NCBI GenBank assembly: GCA_002305995.1
Contig: DBRN01000013.1
Coordinates: 1 to 60,419, forward strand
Source of the DNA: Atopobiaceae bacterium UBA1367
GTDB lineage: Bacteria > Actinomycetota > Coriobacteriia > Coriobacteriales > Atopobiaceae
Length of the DNA: 60,419 bases
Reading direction: 5' to 3'
Part shown: positions 25,898-34,651 of the stretch, in pieces
Layout of the letters: each line of letters starts with the position of its first letter
Numbering within the stretch: position 1 is the stretch's first letter
The notes under the pieces: generated by a model
What the model was told of the DNA's origin: nothing
Database searches by the model: none
What the model saw: the letters and a program-made list of their open reading frames with translations, nothing else
Position numbers and translations under genes: made by a program

Positions 25898-25990
25898 AAA
25901 CTGATCACAACGTTTGTCTAGGGGCTTCATAAACCTGAAACAGCAGGTCGTTTCTTTTTGAACCCCGAAATGAAAAAGGTTGTGGTCAGT
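25898..25990. repeat. Nested inverted-repeat element related to the AAACTACCC palindromes
   Basis: ACTGATCACAAC (25900-25911) and GTTGTGGTCAGT (25979-25990) pair at 11 of 12 positions. Inside lie an imperfect GGGGCTTCA/TTGAACCCC pair and a perfect ACCTG/CAGGT hairpin. The right side reads ATGAAAAAGGTTGTGGTCAGT, close to ATGAAAAAGGTTATGGGTAGT of the other palindromes. The gap lies between converging genes; 25991-26164 shows nothing else. Confidence 0.6.
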
Positions 25991-26164
25991 CTTGTATCGG
26001 CACGACATACAGTCCCTCTTGCAATCCCTCTCGTACCTTCTGCCCGGATCATCTCCGCACAGTGAGAGCTTTGTTCACATCTAGTAGTTCGGAACGTGTG
26101 GGCAGAGACGTTCCCGTGCCACGCCCCGAGACCGTGTCAAGCTATCTGGCCTCTTGTCACACCC

Positions 26165-27133
26165 TTACTGGCGCCCCGCAGCTTTCGCGCGCCCGTAGAT
26201 GACAAGGAGCAGGGCATAGAGGGCGATCGTCAGGAGCAAGATGCCGCTGAGATAGAATGCGGCATCGTATATCTGACCATATTGCCCTGCGAGAACAGCC
26301 AGGATGCTCACGGTGAAGCAAACAGGAAGCAGAGCAGCCTTCAGGACCTTCTCGACATAGCGCTTCTTGCGAAGAAGCAAGCGTGCGGCCAGTCCTGCAG
26401 CACTCAGGGCGGCTCCGAGAACGATCCAGTAGTTATACACGAGCCGGGGCAGGGTCATCACGGCACCGTCGGAGGGTGCGCTATCCGGGAACAGCAGCTT
26501 GTCCTCACCAGTTCCCGGATAATAGTAGATGCGGTCAATCTGCTCTCCGGGGCCAAGCAGGGCGATGGACTCGCTCCGTGCTCCACACAGCTGGTCCCAT
26601 AGGGTTTGATAGCAGCTGACGAACAGCCAGGCGCGGGACGGCGCATCGGGATCTGCCACGCGCTCAACCGTGATTCCCGTGGCATCTTCGTGTGCACGTG
26701 CGATGAGCTGGTCATCGTCCAGCTCGTCTATCCGAATGAGCCCTTCATCGTAGGCCATGGCATGAGGGCTTGTGAGATGCACGACGACGAGCGTGACGAC
26801 GACGAGACCGGCGAGAAATCCAAGCAGGATGTTGACCAGGGTTTTCTGCTGCAGAAGTTGCCTGGCCAGTGCGAGGCCATCGGTGATGAGCGTGTCCGCA
26901 TCGGCGGCCCCCATGGGTTTTGCGATCCGCTCGCCGTGCAGGAGTTCGGCCACACTCGTGTCGAGCGCCTGGGCAAGACGTTCGAGATTGCCTATGTCGG
27001 GCAGCCCGCGGCCCGTCTCCCATTTCGAAACGGCTTTATCGGAGACGAGCAGCTGCTCGGCAAGCTGCTGCTGCGTGAGACCCTGCTCCCTGCGGAGCGT
27101 GCCGATGAACGAACCCGTTTTGATCGCATCCAT
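26165..27133 (-). CDS. XRE-family regulator anchored in the membrane
   Basis: The 322-residue protein has an N-terminal Cro/CI-type helix-turn-helix (SFIGTLRREQGLTQQQLAEQL, SDKAVSKWETGRGLPD; residues 7-65). A hydrophobic segment (about 99-118) is followed by a roughly 110-residue non-membrane part and three further membrane helices (about 230-315). This layout is common in Firmicutes and Actinobacteria for regulators sensing an envelope condition, but the ligand is unknown. AGGAGG lies 8 nt before the ATG. No obvious target operon beside it. Confidence 0.85.
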   Translation of the reverse strand: MDAIKTGSFIGTLRREQGLTQQQLAEQLLVSDKAVSKWETGRGLPDIGNLERLAQALDTSVAELLHGERIAKPMGAADADTLITDGLALARQLLQQKTLVNILLGFLAGLVVVTLVVVHLTSPHAMAYDEGLIRIDELDDDQLIARAHEDATGITVERVADPDAPSRAWLFVSCYQTLWDQLCGARSESIALLGPGEQIDRIYYYPGTGEDKLLFPDSAPSDGAVMTLPRLVYNYWIVLGAALSAAGLAARLLLRKKRYVEKVLKAALLPVCFTVSILAVLAGQYGQIYDAAFYLSGILLLTIALYALLLVIYGRAKAAGRQ

Positions 27134-27410
27134 ACCGATACCTCCTGAGCCCGCCTCGGAAGCAGCGTCTCATGACCGAAGTTGCCGGTTGAGGCTGCAT
27201 CCATGGCACACCTCTTGGCAACAACCCTAGCGTGTATCTGCTCAGCCTGTCACCCTACGCTCCGTAGAATCGCTCCTCTATCACGAGCGTCGGAGTTTGT
27301 CACACAGGTACGGTGAGGGATATCGAAAAAGGAGCCCACATGAGGCCGGTTCCTTAAGGACGCTTGGTACGGGTGCGAGAAGTGCTTAGAGCAGGCTGCA
27401 CAGGGGGTAC

Positions 27411-27660
27411 ACGGACAGACACAGGACACAGTACAGGACACAGTAGGGACGGTTCTTTTTGTGCTGCCACAGCACGAAAGTCCCCGTCCCCTCTGTGCTC
27501 CCTCGCCCTCTGTGCTCCCTCGAAAGTCCCCGTCCCCTTTGTGCCGACGCGAAAGTCCCCGTCCCCTCTGTGCTCTGGAGGGGACGGTTCTTCCGGACAC
27601 AGTAGGGACGGTTCTTCTTGTGCTGACAGCAGCACGAAAGTCCCCGTCCCCTCTGTGCTA
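27411..27660. repeat. Cluster of GGGACGGTTCTT / AAAGTCCCCGTCCCC repeats
   Basis: GTAGGGACGGTTCTT occurs twice, and a third GGGGACGGTTCTT is also present. CGAAAGTCCCCGTCCCCT occurs four times, and GGACACAGTA and CTCTGTGCT several times, on both orientations. Paired copies form hairpins such as GGTTCTTTTTGTGCTG opposite CAGCACGAAAGTCC. The cluster directly abuts the ybaK stop codon. I recall similar sequences scattered in Coriobacteriia genomes, but cannot verify that here. 27134-27410 is otherwise featureless. Confidence 0.85.
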
Positions 27661-28131
27661 GAGAGGGAGAAGCTTGGAGACATCGACCCACTCGCAGGGG
27701 TCGCAGGCACGCTCGAGCTCTTCGAGCGTGAGGCGGACCGCACTTGCCGCATTGCCGGCGGCGGGGTAAACCGTATCGAAGCGTTTGAGCGAGTCGTCGA
27801 GGTAGATATCGCAACCCTCATTCACACCGAAGGGGCACACGCCGCCCACGCCGTAGCCGATGAGCTCTTCAGCCTCCTCGGCTCGAAGCATCTTGGCTTT
27901 AACATGGAACCGCAGCTTGAACTTCTGGTTGTCGACACGCGCATCCCCGGCGAAGAGGATGAGGGCAACGCGTCCGTCCATGTGGAACGAGAGGGTCTTG
28001 GCAATGCGCGCGGGCTCGCAGCCCACGGCACGGGCGGCGAGCTCGACGGTGGCGCTGGACTGCTCGAACTCCATGATATGATCTTCCAGACCGCACTCGG
28101 CCAGATGTGCACGTGCCCGTTCGATCGACAT
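27658..28131 (-). CDS. ybaK: YbaK/EbsC-family aminoacyl-tRNA editing protein
   Basis: The 157-residue protein has the YbaK/ProX fold signatures: CEPARIAKTLSF with the catalytic-site Lys, NQKFKLRF, and GGVCPFGVNEGCDIYLDDSL. Members deacylate mischarged tRNA (Cys-tRNAPro or Ala-tRNAPro) in the cytoplasm. The length and the absence of a synthetase domain fit a free-standing editing factor. AGGAGA lies before the ATG. Monocistronic. Confidence 0.9.
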   Translation of the reverse strand: MSIERARAHLAECGLEDHIMEFEQSSATVELAARAVGCEPARIAKTLSFHMDGRVALILFAGDARVDNQKFKLRFHVKAKMLRAEEAEELIGYGVGGVCPFGVNEGCDIYLDDSLKRFDTVYPAAGNAASAVRLTLEELERACDPCEWVDVSKLLPL

Positions 28132-28323
28132 GCCGGTCTCCTATCTTCTCAGCAAGCGCATTGTAGCAGGCATCGGCTGGCAGACGGTCCCTCATTATCT
28201 CGCCCTTGCATTGCCTTGCATGAGGCACCCTCAGATGAAGCGGGCGTAGAATGTGGATAAGCCCGTCTCTTGCAATGAAGAGCGCCAAGCGTTAAGCTCA
28301 CGGATTCCAACTAGGGAGGAAGC

Positions 28324-29172
28324 ATGACTGCCGAAAACCTCGACGGATCCGCACCCGGCATGCGGCGCCGCACGTTCGACACGCCGGGCGGCACCATCGT
28401 CTACTGGGTGGGCGGGACGGTGCGCTCCGGGTGTCCGTGGCTTGTCTTCCTGCCCGGCCTCACGGCCGACCACCGCCTCTTCGAGCGCCAACTCGAGTAC
28501 TTCCGCGACCGTGCGAACTGCCTTGTGTGGGATCCGCCCGCACACGGCGCATCGCGCCCGTTCAGGCTCGACTTCACCATGGACGATATGGCCATCTGGC
28601 TCCATAGCATTCTCGAGGCGGAGGGTGTCGCGCGCCCCATCCTCGTGGGGCAGTCGATGGGAGGATACGTCGCACAGGCCTTCATCGACCTCTTTCCGAG
28701 CGAGGCCGGCGGGTTCGTCTCGATAGATTCCGCACCGCTCAAACGTCGCTACTATCCAACATGGGAGCTTATCGCCCTCAGGCACACCAAGGGCATGTAT
28801 CAGGCTATCCCCTGGAAGCTGCTCAAGGCGTGGGGTGCCGCAGGTACTGCCGAGACCGCATACGGCCGCGAGCTCATGCGTTCCTTCATGAACGGATACG
28901 ACAAGCGCGCATACTGCGATCTGGCTGCTTTCGGCTATAAGCTGCTCGCCGACGCCATCGAGGCGGAACGCTCCTATGGCATCGACTGCCCGGCAGTCCT
29001 TGCCTGCGGCGAGAAGGACCATGCGGGCGATGTCAAGTCCTTCAATCGAAAGTGGTCTGCAGGGGAGGGTCTCGAACTTGTCTGGATCGAGGGCGCGGGC
29101 CACAACGCGAATACCGACAAGCCCGACGAGGTGAACCGCATCATCGAGGAGTTTATCCGCGCACAAGCGTGA
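28324..29172 (+). CDS. Alpha/beta-hydrolase fold protein
   Basis: The 282-residue product has FLPGLTADH (oxyanion-hole region), the nucleophile elbow GQSMGG (Ser111), a likely acid at CGEKDHAGD and the C-terminal catalytic His in GAGHNAN. It has no signal peptide and so acts in the cytoplasm, probably as an esterase, lactonase or peptidase-like hydrolase. GGGAGGAAG precedes the start. No partner genes; a cluster of hairpins follows. Confidence 0.88.
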   Translation: MTAENLDGSAPGMRRRTFDTPGGTIVYWVGGTVRSGCPWLVFLPGLTADHRLFERQLEYFRDRANCLVWDPPAHGASRPFRLDFTMDDMAIWLHSILEAEGVARPILVGQSMGGYVAQAFIDLFPSEAGGFVSIDSAPLKRRYYPTWELIALRHTKGMYQAIPWKLLKAWGAAGTAETAYGRELMRSFMNGYDKRAYCDLAAFGYKLLADAIEAERSYGIDCPAVLACGEKDHAGDVKSFNRKWSAGEGLELVWIEGAGHNANTDKPDEVNRIIEEFIRAQA

Positions 29173-29222
29173 GCAGGGGCAGGGCGCTTGTCGGCTTCTC
29201 ACAACCCGAAGAGCCCGCCTTG

Positions 29223-29308
29223 CACGAACATCCCAATACAGACACGAACATCCCCGGGATGTTCATGATCATCCCTGGCATGTTCGCGTTTTGGTTGGGA
29301 TGTTCGTG
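29223..29308. terminator. Nested hairpins built from CGAACATCCC
   Basis: Outer 14-bp arms (29223-29236 and 29295-29308) enclose a perfect inner hairpin GAACATCCC-C-GGGATGTTC (29246-29264) and a further CATCCCTGGCATG segment. CGAACATCCC or its complement appears five times, allowing alternative foldings. It lies between converging hydrolase and OPT genes and probably terminates both. Confidence 0.75.
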
Positions 29309-29411
29309 GGAGAGGCTCTCCGGGCTGCCCTGTGCCAGTATCCCGTGGACACAGGTCCCCCATGCCACGGACGCTGCAGACGGGTTCGCGCCGTGAATCC
29401 ACGCAGGTCGC

Positions 29412-31070
29412 CTATCCCGTGAGTCCTGCGATCACCGTGACCAGCGCGATGACGACCCCCACGATCGACTCGCCGCCCAAAAAGCCCGACGCCACGATGA
29501 CACCGGTATCATCGTGGCTGAGCTCGGCGTCGCGGTCTTTTCCAGCTTCCTTGTGCAGCTTGTCGTAGGCCAGCTTGGCGAGTGCGCCGAGAGATGCCGA
29601 GAGCGACAGGTAAAACGGCAGATAGACACCTAGACCGATCATCATCGAGGGAAGTCCCAGGCAATAGAGGACGATGCCTGCCGCGAGGCCGATGGCAAAC
29701 GAGGGCACGCTGGGGATGCCCGAGACCATGGTCGCCACGACCGAGGCCTGGGCCGAGACGAACAGCTGGCCGGGGCCGAAGGCACCCGTGCCGTAGGCAC
29801 CCACGAGGGCGACCATCACCGCAACCGAGACCACCGTGCCGAGAAGCGCGCCGATGGACTGGCCGACCCACATCTTGCGCGGGTCGGTCCCTATGATCTG
29901 GCCGGTCTTGAAATCGCTCATGATGTCGCCGCCCAGCCCGCAGGCCACGGCGATGATGCCCGCCACGAAGAAAAGCTTTGCTTGGCCGATATCGCAGGTA
30001 GCTGCCACCGCGAGCAGCACGATGAGGCCGAAGATCTCCATGGGATCGATGCCGGTCTGCCCCACCGACTGCGCGCTCATGATGGTGGTCACGAAGCTGA
30101 GCGCCACGATGATGACCGTCGCGACAGGACCGAGCCCGAGACCGAGGCCGATGAGAAGCGCCGCGATGGCGACGAACAGGCCGAGGACGCCCGCATCGCC
30201 TTTGCGGAGATCTTTGCGGCCGAGCCCCATACCCTCGCGACCGCGCAGGTATCCGGCCAACTGGGGCAGGATGTCGCGTACCACCACACCGAGGCCCGAG
30301 CCCATCATGAGGCCCATACCAAGGCTCGAGACGATGCCCTGTGCTGTGGCAACGTCCCAAAGACCGGCTGCGGTGCCGCCCACGGTGATGCCGAAGTTGC
30401 CGAGCAGGGCACCGGCAAACCAGAATACGACTGCAACGCCGCCCACGAGGAAACCCACCGAGAGCATCATGGGCGAGTTGTAGATGCCGAAGCTCACGCC
30501 TGGGATGGGGAGCGTGCAGAGCATGGCCGGGATGATGCCCAGCACATCGCGGGCCACGCTCCAGAGGCCCGCGAGCGCCATAGAGCCGAAGAGTTTGGCG
30601 CCCGTGGCACCTCCCGCGTTGCTCGCGTTGAGGGTCTCGGCTGCTGCGACGCCGATGGGATATTCGAGGTTCGACTCCTCGACGAGGCGTCTGCGGATGA
30701 GAGCGGTGCATACGAGACCCAGAAGCGTTCCCGCAAGGGCGACGAGGAGCATATCGACCCAGCTGACCTCATCGGCAAGGCCGAGGATCCAGATGCCCGG
30801 GATGGTGAAGGCGAGGCCGCCCGCCACCATGGAGCCGGCAGACATGATGATCTGCGTGACGTTGGCCTCGTTCAGGCTCCTATGGCCGAACGCGCGGAGA
30901 AGCACGAGCGAGGTGATGGAGGTGAAGATGGTCGGCCAAGGTAGCGCCCCCATCTTGAGCGCGGTGTAGACCGATGATGCCGTGATGATGATGCAGCCTA
31001 CGAGGCCGATGATGATGCCCGCCACGCTCAGCTGCCCGCGCCCATGAGGGCGGGCGTTCTCAACGCTCAT
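29412..31070 (-). CDS. OPT-family oligopeptide transporter
   Basis: The 552-residue, very hydrophobic protein (about 14 membrane segments) fits the bacterial OPT family: SVYTALKMGALPWPTIF near the N-terminus, RRRLVEESNLEYPIGVAAAETLNA, and IGTDPRKMWVGQSIGALLGT. Such proteins import small peptides or peptide-like metal chelates in symport with protons. Start chosen at MSVENARPHG with GAGGGGG upstream. The upstream region to 31289 shows no clear regulatory element. Confidence 0.9.
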   Translation of the reverse strand: MSVENARPHGRGQLSVAGIIIGLVGCIIITASSVYTALKMGALPWPTIFTSITSLVLLRAFGHRSLNEANVTQIIMSAGSMVAGGLAFTIPGIWILGLADEVSWVDMLLVALAGTLLGLVCTALIRRRLVEESNLEYPIGVAAAETLNASNAGGATGAKLFGSMALAGLWSVARDVLGIIPAMLCTLPIPGVSFGIYNSPMMLSVGFLVGGVAVVFWFAGALLGNFGITVGGTAAGLWDVATAQGIVSSLGMGLMMGSGLGVVVRDILPQLAGYLRGREGMGLGRKDLRKGDAGVLGLFVAIAALLIGLGLGLGPVATVIIVALSFVTTIMSAQSVGQTGIDPMEIFGLIVLLAVAATCDIGQAKLFFVAGIIAVACGLGGDIMSDFKTGQIIGTDPRKMWVGQSIGALLGTVVSVAVMVALVGAYGTGAFGPGQLFVSAQASVVATMVSGIPSVPSFAIGLAAGIVLYCLGLPSMMIGLGVYLPFYLSLSASLGALAKLAYDKLHKEAGKDRDAELSHDDTGVIVASGFLGGESIVGVVIALVTVIAGLTG

Positions 31071-31289
31071 GTGTGCCCCCTCGCATGTCCGCCTCCCCGC
31101 AGGAAGTCGGATCACGTCCTGGAAGGCTCCAGTATAGGCGAGTCGTGCTGTAGGATCGCCCGGCGAGCGGGGGGCAGCGTGGCCGGGCGGGGCACACAGC
31201 CGGACGTAGGCGGGCAACACGGGACGAGGGACAGGGAACCGTCCAACCGTCCTCGCGCCCTCACCCCTTCAGACTCTCGCAGCAGCCAG

Positions 31290-32741
31290 CTACACCGTGA
31301 CGCAGGGATACGCGGGAACCTGCTTGCCGAGCACCGTAGAGAGCCCGCGCACGAGCAGCTCATGATCCAGGCCCTCGTGCAGGCCGCTCACGCAGAGCGT
31401 GGCCACCCACTCGTCACCCACGCGGATGGGAAAGGCGCCGGCGACCGGCATGTCCCCATGGGCAAAGAGCTCCTCCTGCGACGCACCCTCAAGCTGAGCC
31501 TTGGTCCAGCCCCATAGGCTGCAGCGACCCATGCGCAGCGCGGCGCGGCGCTTTCCGTCCGCATAGCCGTAGTTGGCCTGACGCTTGCCGTCGGCACCCC
31601 AGCAGAAGAGGTCGTACTCGTCGGCCTCGCGCACGATGCGGATCACATAGCCCAGGTCGTAGTCCCCGGCCAGGTCCTTGATGGCGACCCCCAGCTCGAA
31701 GGCATCGTCTGCATCGAACGTGTCCGTGTAGCGCAGCACGCGCTCCTGCTCGTCCAGCACCTCCAACGCCTGCGGCGTCACCGTGAAGGCCGACCGGATG
31801 GCATCCAGGATGAGCGCGACGTGCACGGAGTCCTCGGGCGACATGATGGACGAGGCCCTCTCCCCCGCCTCGACGAGACCCACGAAGTGGCTGATCTCGC
31901 CAAAGAAGTCATCGACCTCGTAGGGCACCTCGAGCACCTGGGGTTCCTCGCCATCCACGAAGACCGTCGCACGCGTGGGACGATGCAGCTCCTCCACCAC
32001 GATGCGACCGCGCTCTCCCACGATGGTGGCCGTGCGGGGCTTGCCGCGGTCGAAGGCACACTCCAGACGTGCCGCGATGCCGCCGCATTCCAGGCGCGCG
32101 TCAACGTAGGTGTCGATGCCGTCCTTCTGTGCGCCGGTGATGGAGACCAGCGTGGGAGTGCCGAGGCAGAGGTCCTCTATCCAGCTGGCGCAGTAGGTGC
32201 CGCAGTCCAGCAACGTGCCGGCACCAGGGCCGGCCGTCATGTGGTACGAGCCCGTGCCCTCCACGAAGCCCAGCATGTCGTTGCAGAGCGTCGCCTCCAC
32301 CGACCGGACGGGGCCGATCCTGTCGATCGCCTCGATCACCTGCGCGTACAGGGGCACGAAGCGCGGCTTCATGGCCTCCATGAAGAGCATGCCCGTCTCA
32401 CGTGCGACATCCGCGACCTCGGCCATCTCCCGGGCCGTCAGCATAGCGGGCTTCTCGCAGAGGACCGCCTTCCCAGCCCTCAGGGCACGGATGGCCCACT
32501 CATGGTGGAAGGCGTGCGGGAGGGCAAGGTAGATGGCATCGACGGCGGGGTCTGCCAGCAGCTCGTCATGACTGCCATAGGCGCGGGCGCCCTCCGCATG
32601 GGACACCTCGGCCAGGAACGCCTCCGCCTTCTCCGTGCGCCGACAGCTTGCGGCGACCAGCTGCGCACGATCCTCGCGTGCGAGGCTGGCGGCAAAGCGA
32701 TGGGCGATGTTGCCGGCACCAAGAATCGCGAACCGTACCAT
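31290..32741 (-). CDS. Gfo/Idh/MocA oxidoreductase fused to a UPF0303 (haem-degrading-like) domain
   Basis: Residues 1-325 are a complete NAD(P)-dependent oxidoreductase: ILGAGNIAHRFAASL, AIYLALPHAFHH and CEKPAM with the catalytic Lys, plus the C-terminal sheet domain (GAGTLLDCGTY). Residues about 340-483 match the UPF0303/Haem_degrading family: DAFELGVAIKDLA, GYVIRIVREADEYDLFCW, and HGDMPVAGAFPIRVGDEWVATL ending in CVSGLHEGLDHELLVRGL. The linkage is continuous with no frameshift, giving 483 residues instead of the usual 330 and 160. The two activities presumably act on one substrate; which is unknown. Confidence 0.85.
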   Translation of the reverse strand: MVRFAILGAGNIAHRFAASLAREDRAQLVAASCRRTEKAEAFLAEVSHAEGARAYGSHDELLADPAVDAIYLALPHAFHHEWAIRALRAGKAVLCEKPAMLTAREMAEVADVARETGMLFMEAMKPRFVPLYAQVIEAIDRIGPVRSVEATLCNDMLGFVEGTGSYHMTAGPGAGTLLDCGTYCASWIEDLCLGTPTLVSITGAQKDGIDTYVDARLECGGIAARLECAFDRGKPRTATIVGERGRIVVEELHRPTRATVFVDGEEPQVLEVPYEVDDFFGEISHFVGLVEAGERASSIMSPEDSVHVALILDAIRSAFTVTPQALEVLDEQERVLRYTDTFDADDAFELGVAIKDLAGDYDLGYVIRIVREADEYDLFCWGADGKRQANYGYADGKRRAALRMGRCSLWGWTKAQLEGASQEELFAHGDMPVAGAFPIRVGDEWVATLCVSGLHEGLDHELLVRGLSTVLGKQVPAYPCVTV

Positions 32742-32940
32742 GCGGAGCCTCCTTCGGTCGAGTGTGACAGGTCCAGTCTATGCGAGGGGGCGGGGCGCCA
32801 TCGCGATGCCCACCCCATCAGGAAGCAAGTTTCAGAGAATCCCTTTTAGACCAGTTTTGACATCGCTCGGCACCTAAAGATGTCCGGGCCCTCCGCTGTG
32901 GCTGTTGTCACCAAACATGCCAACCTAGGGAGAACCCGAA

Positions 32941-33300
32941 TGTGCGAGAGTGTGCTGCAAGGGGCGCTTTCGCTGCCCCTGGAGCAGAAGAAGTCGCTGA
33001 TAGAGACGCTGAGGGGCCGTGCTCGCGCAGATGTCCTCCGTGCCCGCGGGCGACCCGGCCGAGCGCCCGAGGTGCCACCACTCCCACGTCGTCAGGAAGG
33101 GCAGGGACGCGCACGGCCAGCAAGCGGCTGCGCGCGGGGCGCGGCAGGACGTTCGGGGCGACCACTGCGGGGCTGCTCGCGCGGTCGAAGCTCCCGCCGA
33201 GGGCGTGGGCGGACTGCGTGGAGCACATGGTGGCCGGCGAGACGCTCGGGAGGTGCGCCGGCCTCGTCGGCTCGTCGGTCACGACCGACTCGCTCGCGTC
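32941..33300 (+). pseudogene. Frameshifted, truncated transposase (IS1595-like)
   Basis: The reading moves through three frames: MCESVLQGALSLPLEQ, then RCHHSHVVRKGRD (the first half of a zinc-ribbon), then GRGRTFGATTAGLLARSKLP and CVEHMVAGETLGRCAGLVG, the helix-turn-helix region. At least two frameshifts are needed and the catalytic domain is missing. The frame is lost in a perfect 21-bp inverted repeat at 33291-33336. Confidence 0.75.
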
Positions 33301-33336
33301 GTACGTCTCGCAGCGGCGAGACGTACGACGCGAGCG
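33291..33336. repeat. Perfect 21-bp inverted repeat with a 4-nt loop
   Basis: 33291-33311 and 33316-33336 are exact complements (core GTCGTACGTCTCGC) separated by AGCG. The structure marks the point where the transposase homology ends inside the IS remnant and may have arisen by fold-back repair at the deletion junction. Confidence 0.9.
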
Positions 33337-33414
33337 CGGGAGACGGGAGAGTCCCGGAGGTCACCGAGGACGACCTCCGGGGACCGGAGGCGATGTCAGA
33401 TCTGGTCTAAAAAG

Positions 33415-33774
33415 AGCTTGTGCGTTACCCAGATCAGGTTGGAGGGTCAGAGCAGCGATGGGCCACCTCTCAGCCGACGTGCGCCAGCTCCCCTATCGAG
33501 TTGTAATGGTGGCGCAACGCGGCGTTGACATCCATATGAGTCAACCTCACGCGCGCGAGAGCCGCGAAGCGGCTCCGCGTGTGGCACTCATCCTTCCAGC
33601 CGATGGCCGCTTCGCATGACGGAAACGATATTGCCATATTCGCACGGCCTGCATCCGCAGCAACTCGCGCCAAGCGGCTCTAAACGGCCCTAAGGAACCG
33701 GGTCACAAGTTCTTCACATCAAAGAGCGAGATGCATTGATAGACCGCCTCAGTAGCGAGGGCGTTCGTAAGCAC
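33415..33774. other. Gap between IS remnant and AbiE pair
   Basis: No gene is supported. A reverse-strand ORF of 67 codons exists but has no recognisable motif or good ribosome site. GCCGCGAAGCGGC around 33570 is a small hairpin. Confidence 0.4.
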
Positions 33775-34650
33775 TCAGCACCTGCCCCATCGCAGCTCGG
33801 CAGGATTCCAGGCGTCGCACGGGTCGCCCACGAGCACGGGGTCGAACAGGGCTGACGCGATGCCGTGCGCCCCCTCGAACGTGATGTCGACCCCCTGTCG
33901 GCGAGCAAAGCGGCCGAACCCCGACCTCCAGAACGCAGGAGCCTCGAAACGAGCAGGCACGGCCATCTTCCTCCTCGCGCACTCAGCGACGACGGCGGCG
34001 CTCAGCTCCACCCACGCAACTACCTGCGAGCGCGCGACAAGCACGATGTCCACAAGATCCTTCATCCTGGAAGACGGATACCCGCCCGGCTGGACCTCCA
34101 TGGTGGCACAGAGCTTGTCCGCGAGCTGGTCGCACACGGGATACAGGACGTACGGAGCCGTCTCCACACCCTCCAGCGGCACGCGACCGACCGGATCCGC
34201 GACGGTCGGTTCGCCCGTCGGCACGCAGTCGAGCGACAGGTCGATGAGCACGGGGTCCTTCTCCTCCACGCCGACGAACGTCGCGAAGCGCAGCTTGAGC
34301 AGCCGCGAGTATCCGTTCTCGTCCATGCGCTCCTCGCGCCTCGTCAGCTCGAAGCGGCAGAAGTCACCGAGGTCAACCGAAACCCGCTCGACTAGGTCGG
34401 CCACGACCGAGTCGGCGTCCAAGGGCACGACGAGCCCGAAGTCGACATCACGCGTGGCCCGCGCATCAGGAATCCTGGCAAGCATCCCGCTGCCGCCCTT
34501 GAGCACGAGGTCAGAGCGCCCTCCCCTGAAAACACGGCAGAGGAACCGGTCTCGCAACGCCTGTCGGTATCCCGCGCCTGGGTCACCGCCGGCCTCGTGT
34601 ACCGCCCTCTTGAGCGCACGGTCGAACTCCGCTGGGCTCGGGTACACCAC
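33775..34650 (-). CDS. abiEii: AbiEii/AbiGii-family nucleotidyltransferase toxin
   Basis: The 291-residue protein has the nucleotidyltransferase signature LVLKGGSGMLARIPDARATRDVDFGL: GGS (52-54) followed by the metal-binding DVD (68-70). LADKLCATMEVQPGG and SSRMKDLVDIVLVA match the helical part of the AbiEii family. Relatives act as type IV toxins, transferring nucleotides to tRNA ends and giving phage abortive infection. It starts at GTG, with AGGGGG upstream, 1 bp after the antitoxin stop codon. Confidence 0.9.
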   Translation of the reverse strand: MVYPSPAEFDRALKRAVHEAGGDPGAGYRQALRDRFLCRVFRGGRSDLVLKGGSGMLARIPDARATRDVDFGLVVPLDADSVVADLVERVSVDLGDFCRFELTRREERMDENGYSRLLKLRFATFVGVEEKDPVLIDLSLDCVPTGEPTVADPVGRVPLEGVETAPYVLYPVCDQLADKLCATMEVQPGGYPSSRMKDLVDIVLVARSQVVAWVELSAAVVAECARRKMAVPARFEAPAFWRSGFGRFARRQGVDITFEGAHGIASALFDPVLVGDPCDAWNPAELRWGRC

Positions 34651-34651
34651 G

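Larger units (their letters stand above)
32842..33414 (+). mobile_element. Remnant of an IS1595-like insertion sequence with terminal inverted repeats
   Basis: The left end (32842-32865) and right end (33391-33414) are inverted repeats agreeing at about 20 of 24 positions, with core TTTTAGACCAG and TGACATCG. Between them is a degraded transposase with frameshifts and a truncated 3' part. At 573 bp the element is about half the expected length. No target-site duplication is obvious. Confidence 0.75.

Noticed and set aside
27354..27821. Ser/Arg-rich ORFs overlapping the end of ybaK
   Set aside because: They translate the GGGACGG repeat cluster and are open in several frames at once.
29223..29308. 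Riboswitch or operator cluster made of CGAACATCCC
   Set aside because: It lies between two converging stop codons, where nested hairpins most simply serve as terminators.
33470..33673. 67-codon reverse ORF next to the IS remnant
   Set aside because: Plausible composition but no recognisable motif, no good ribosome site, and it adjoins degraded DNA.
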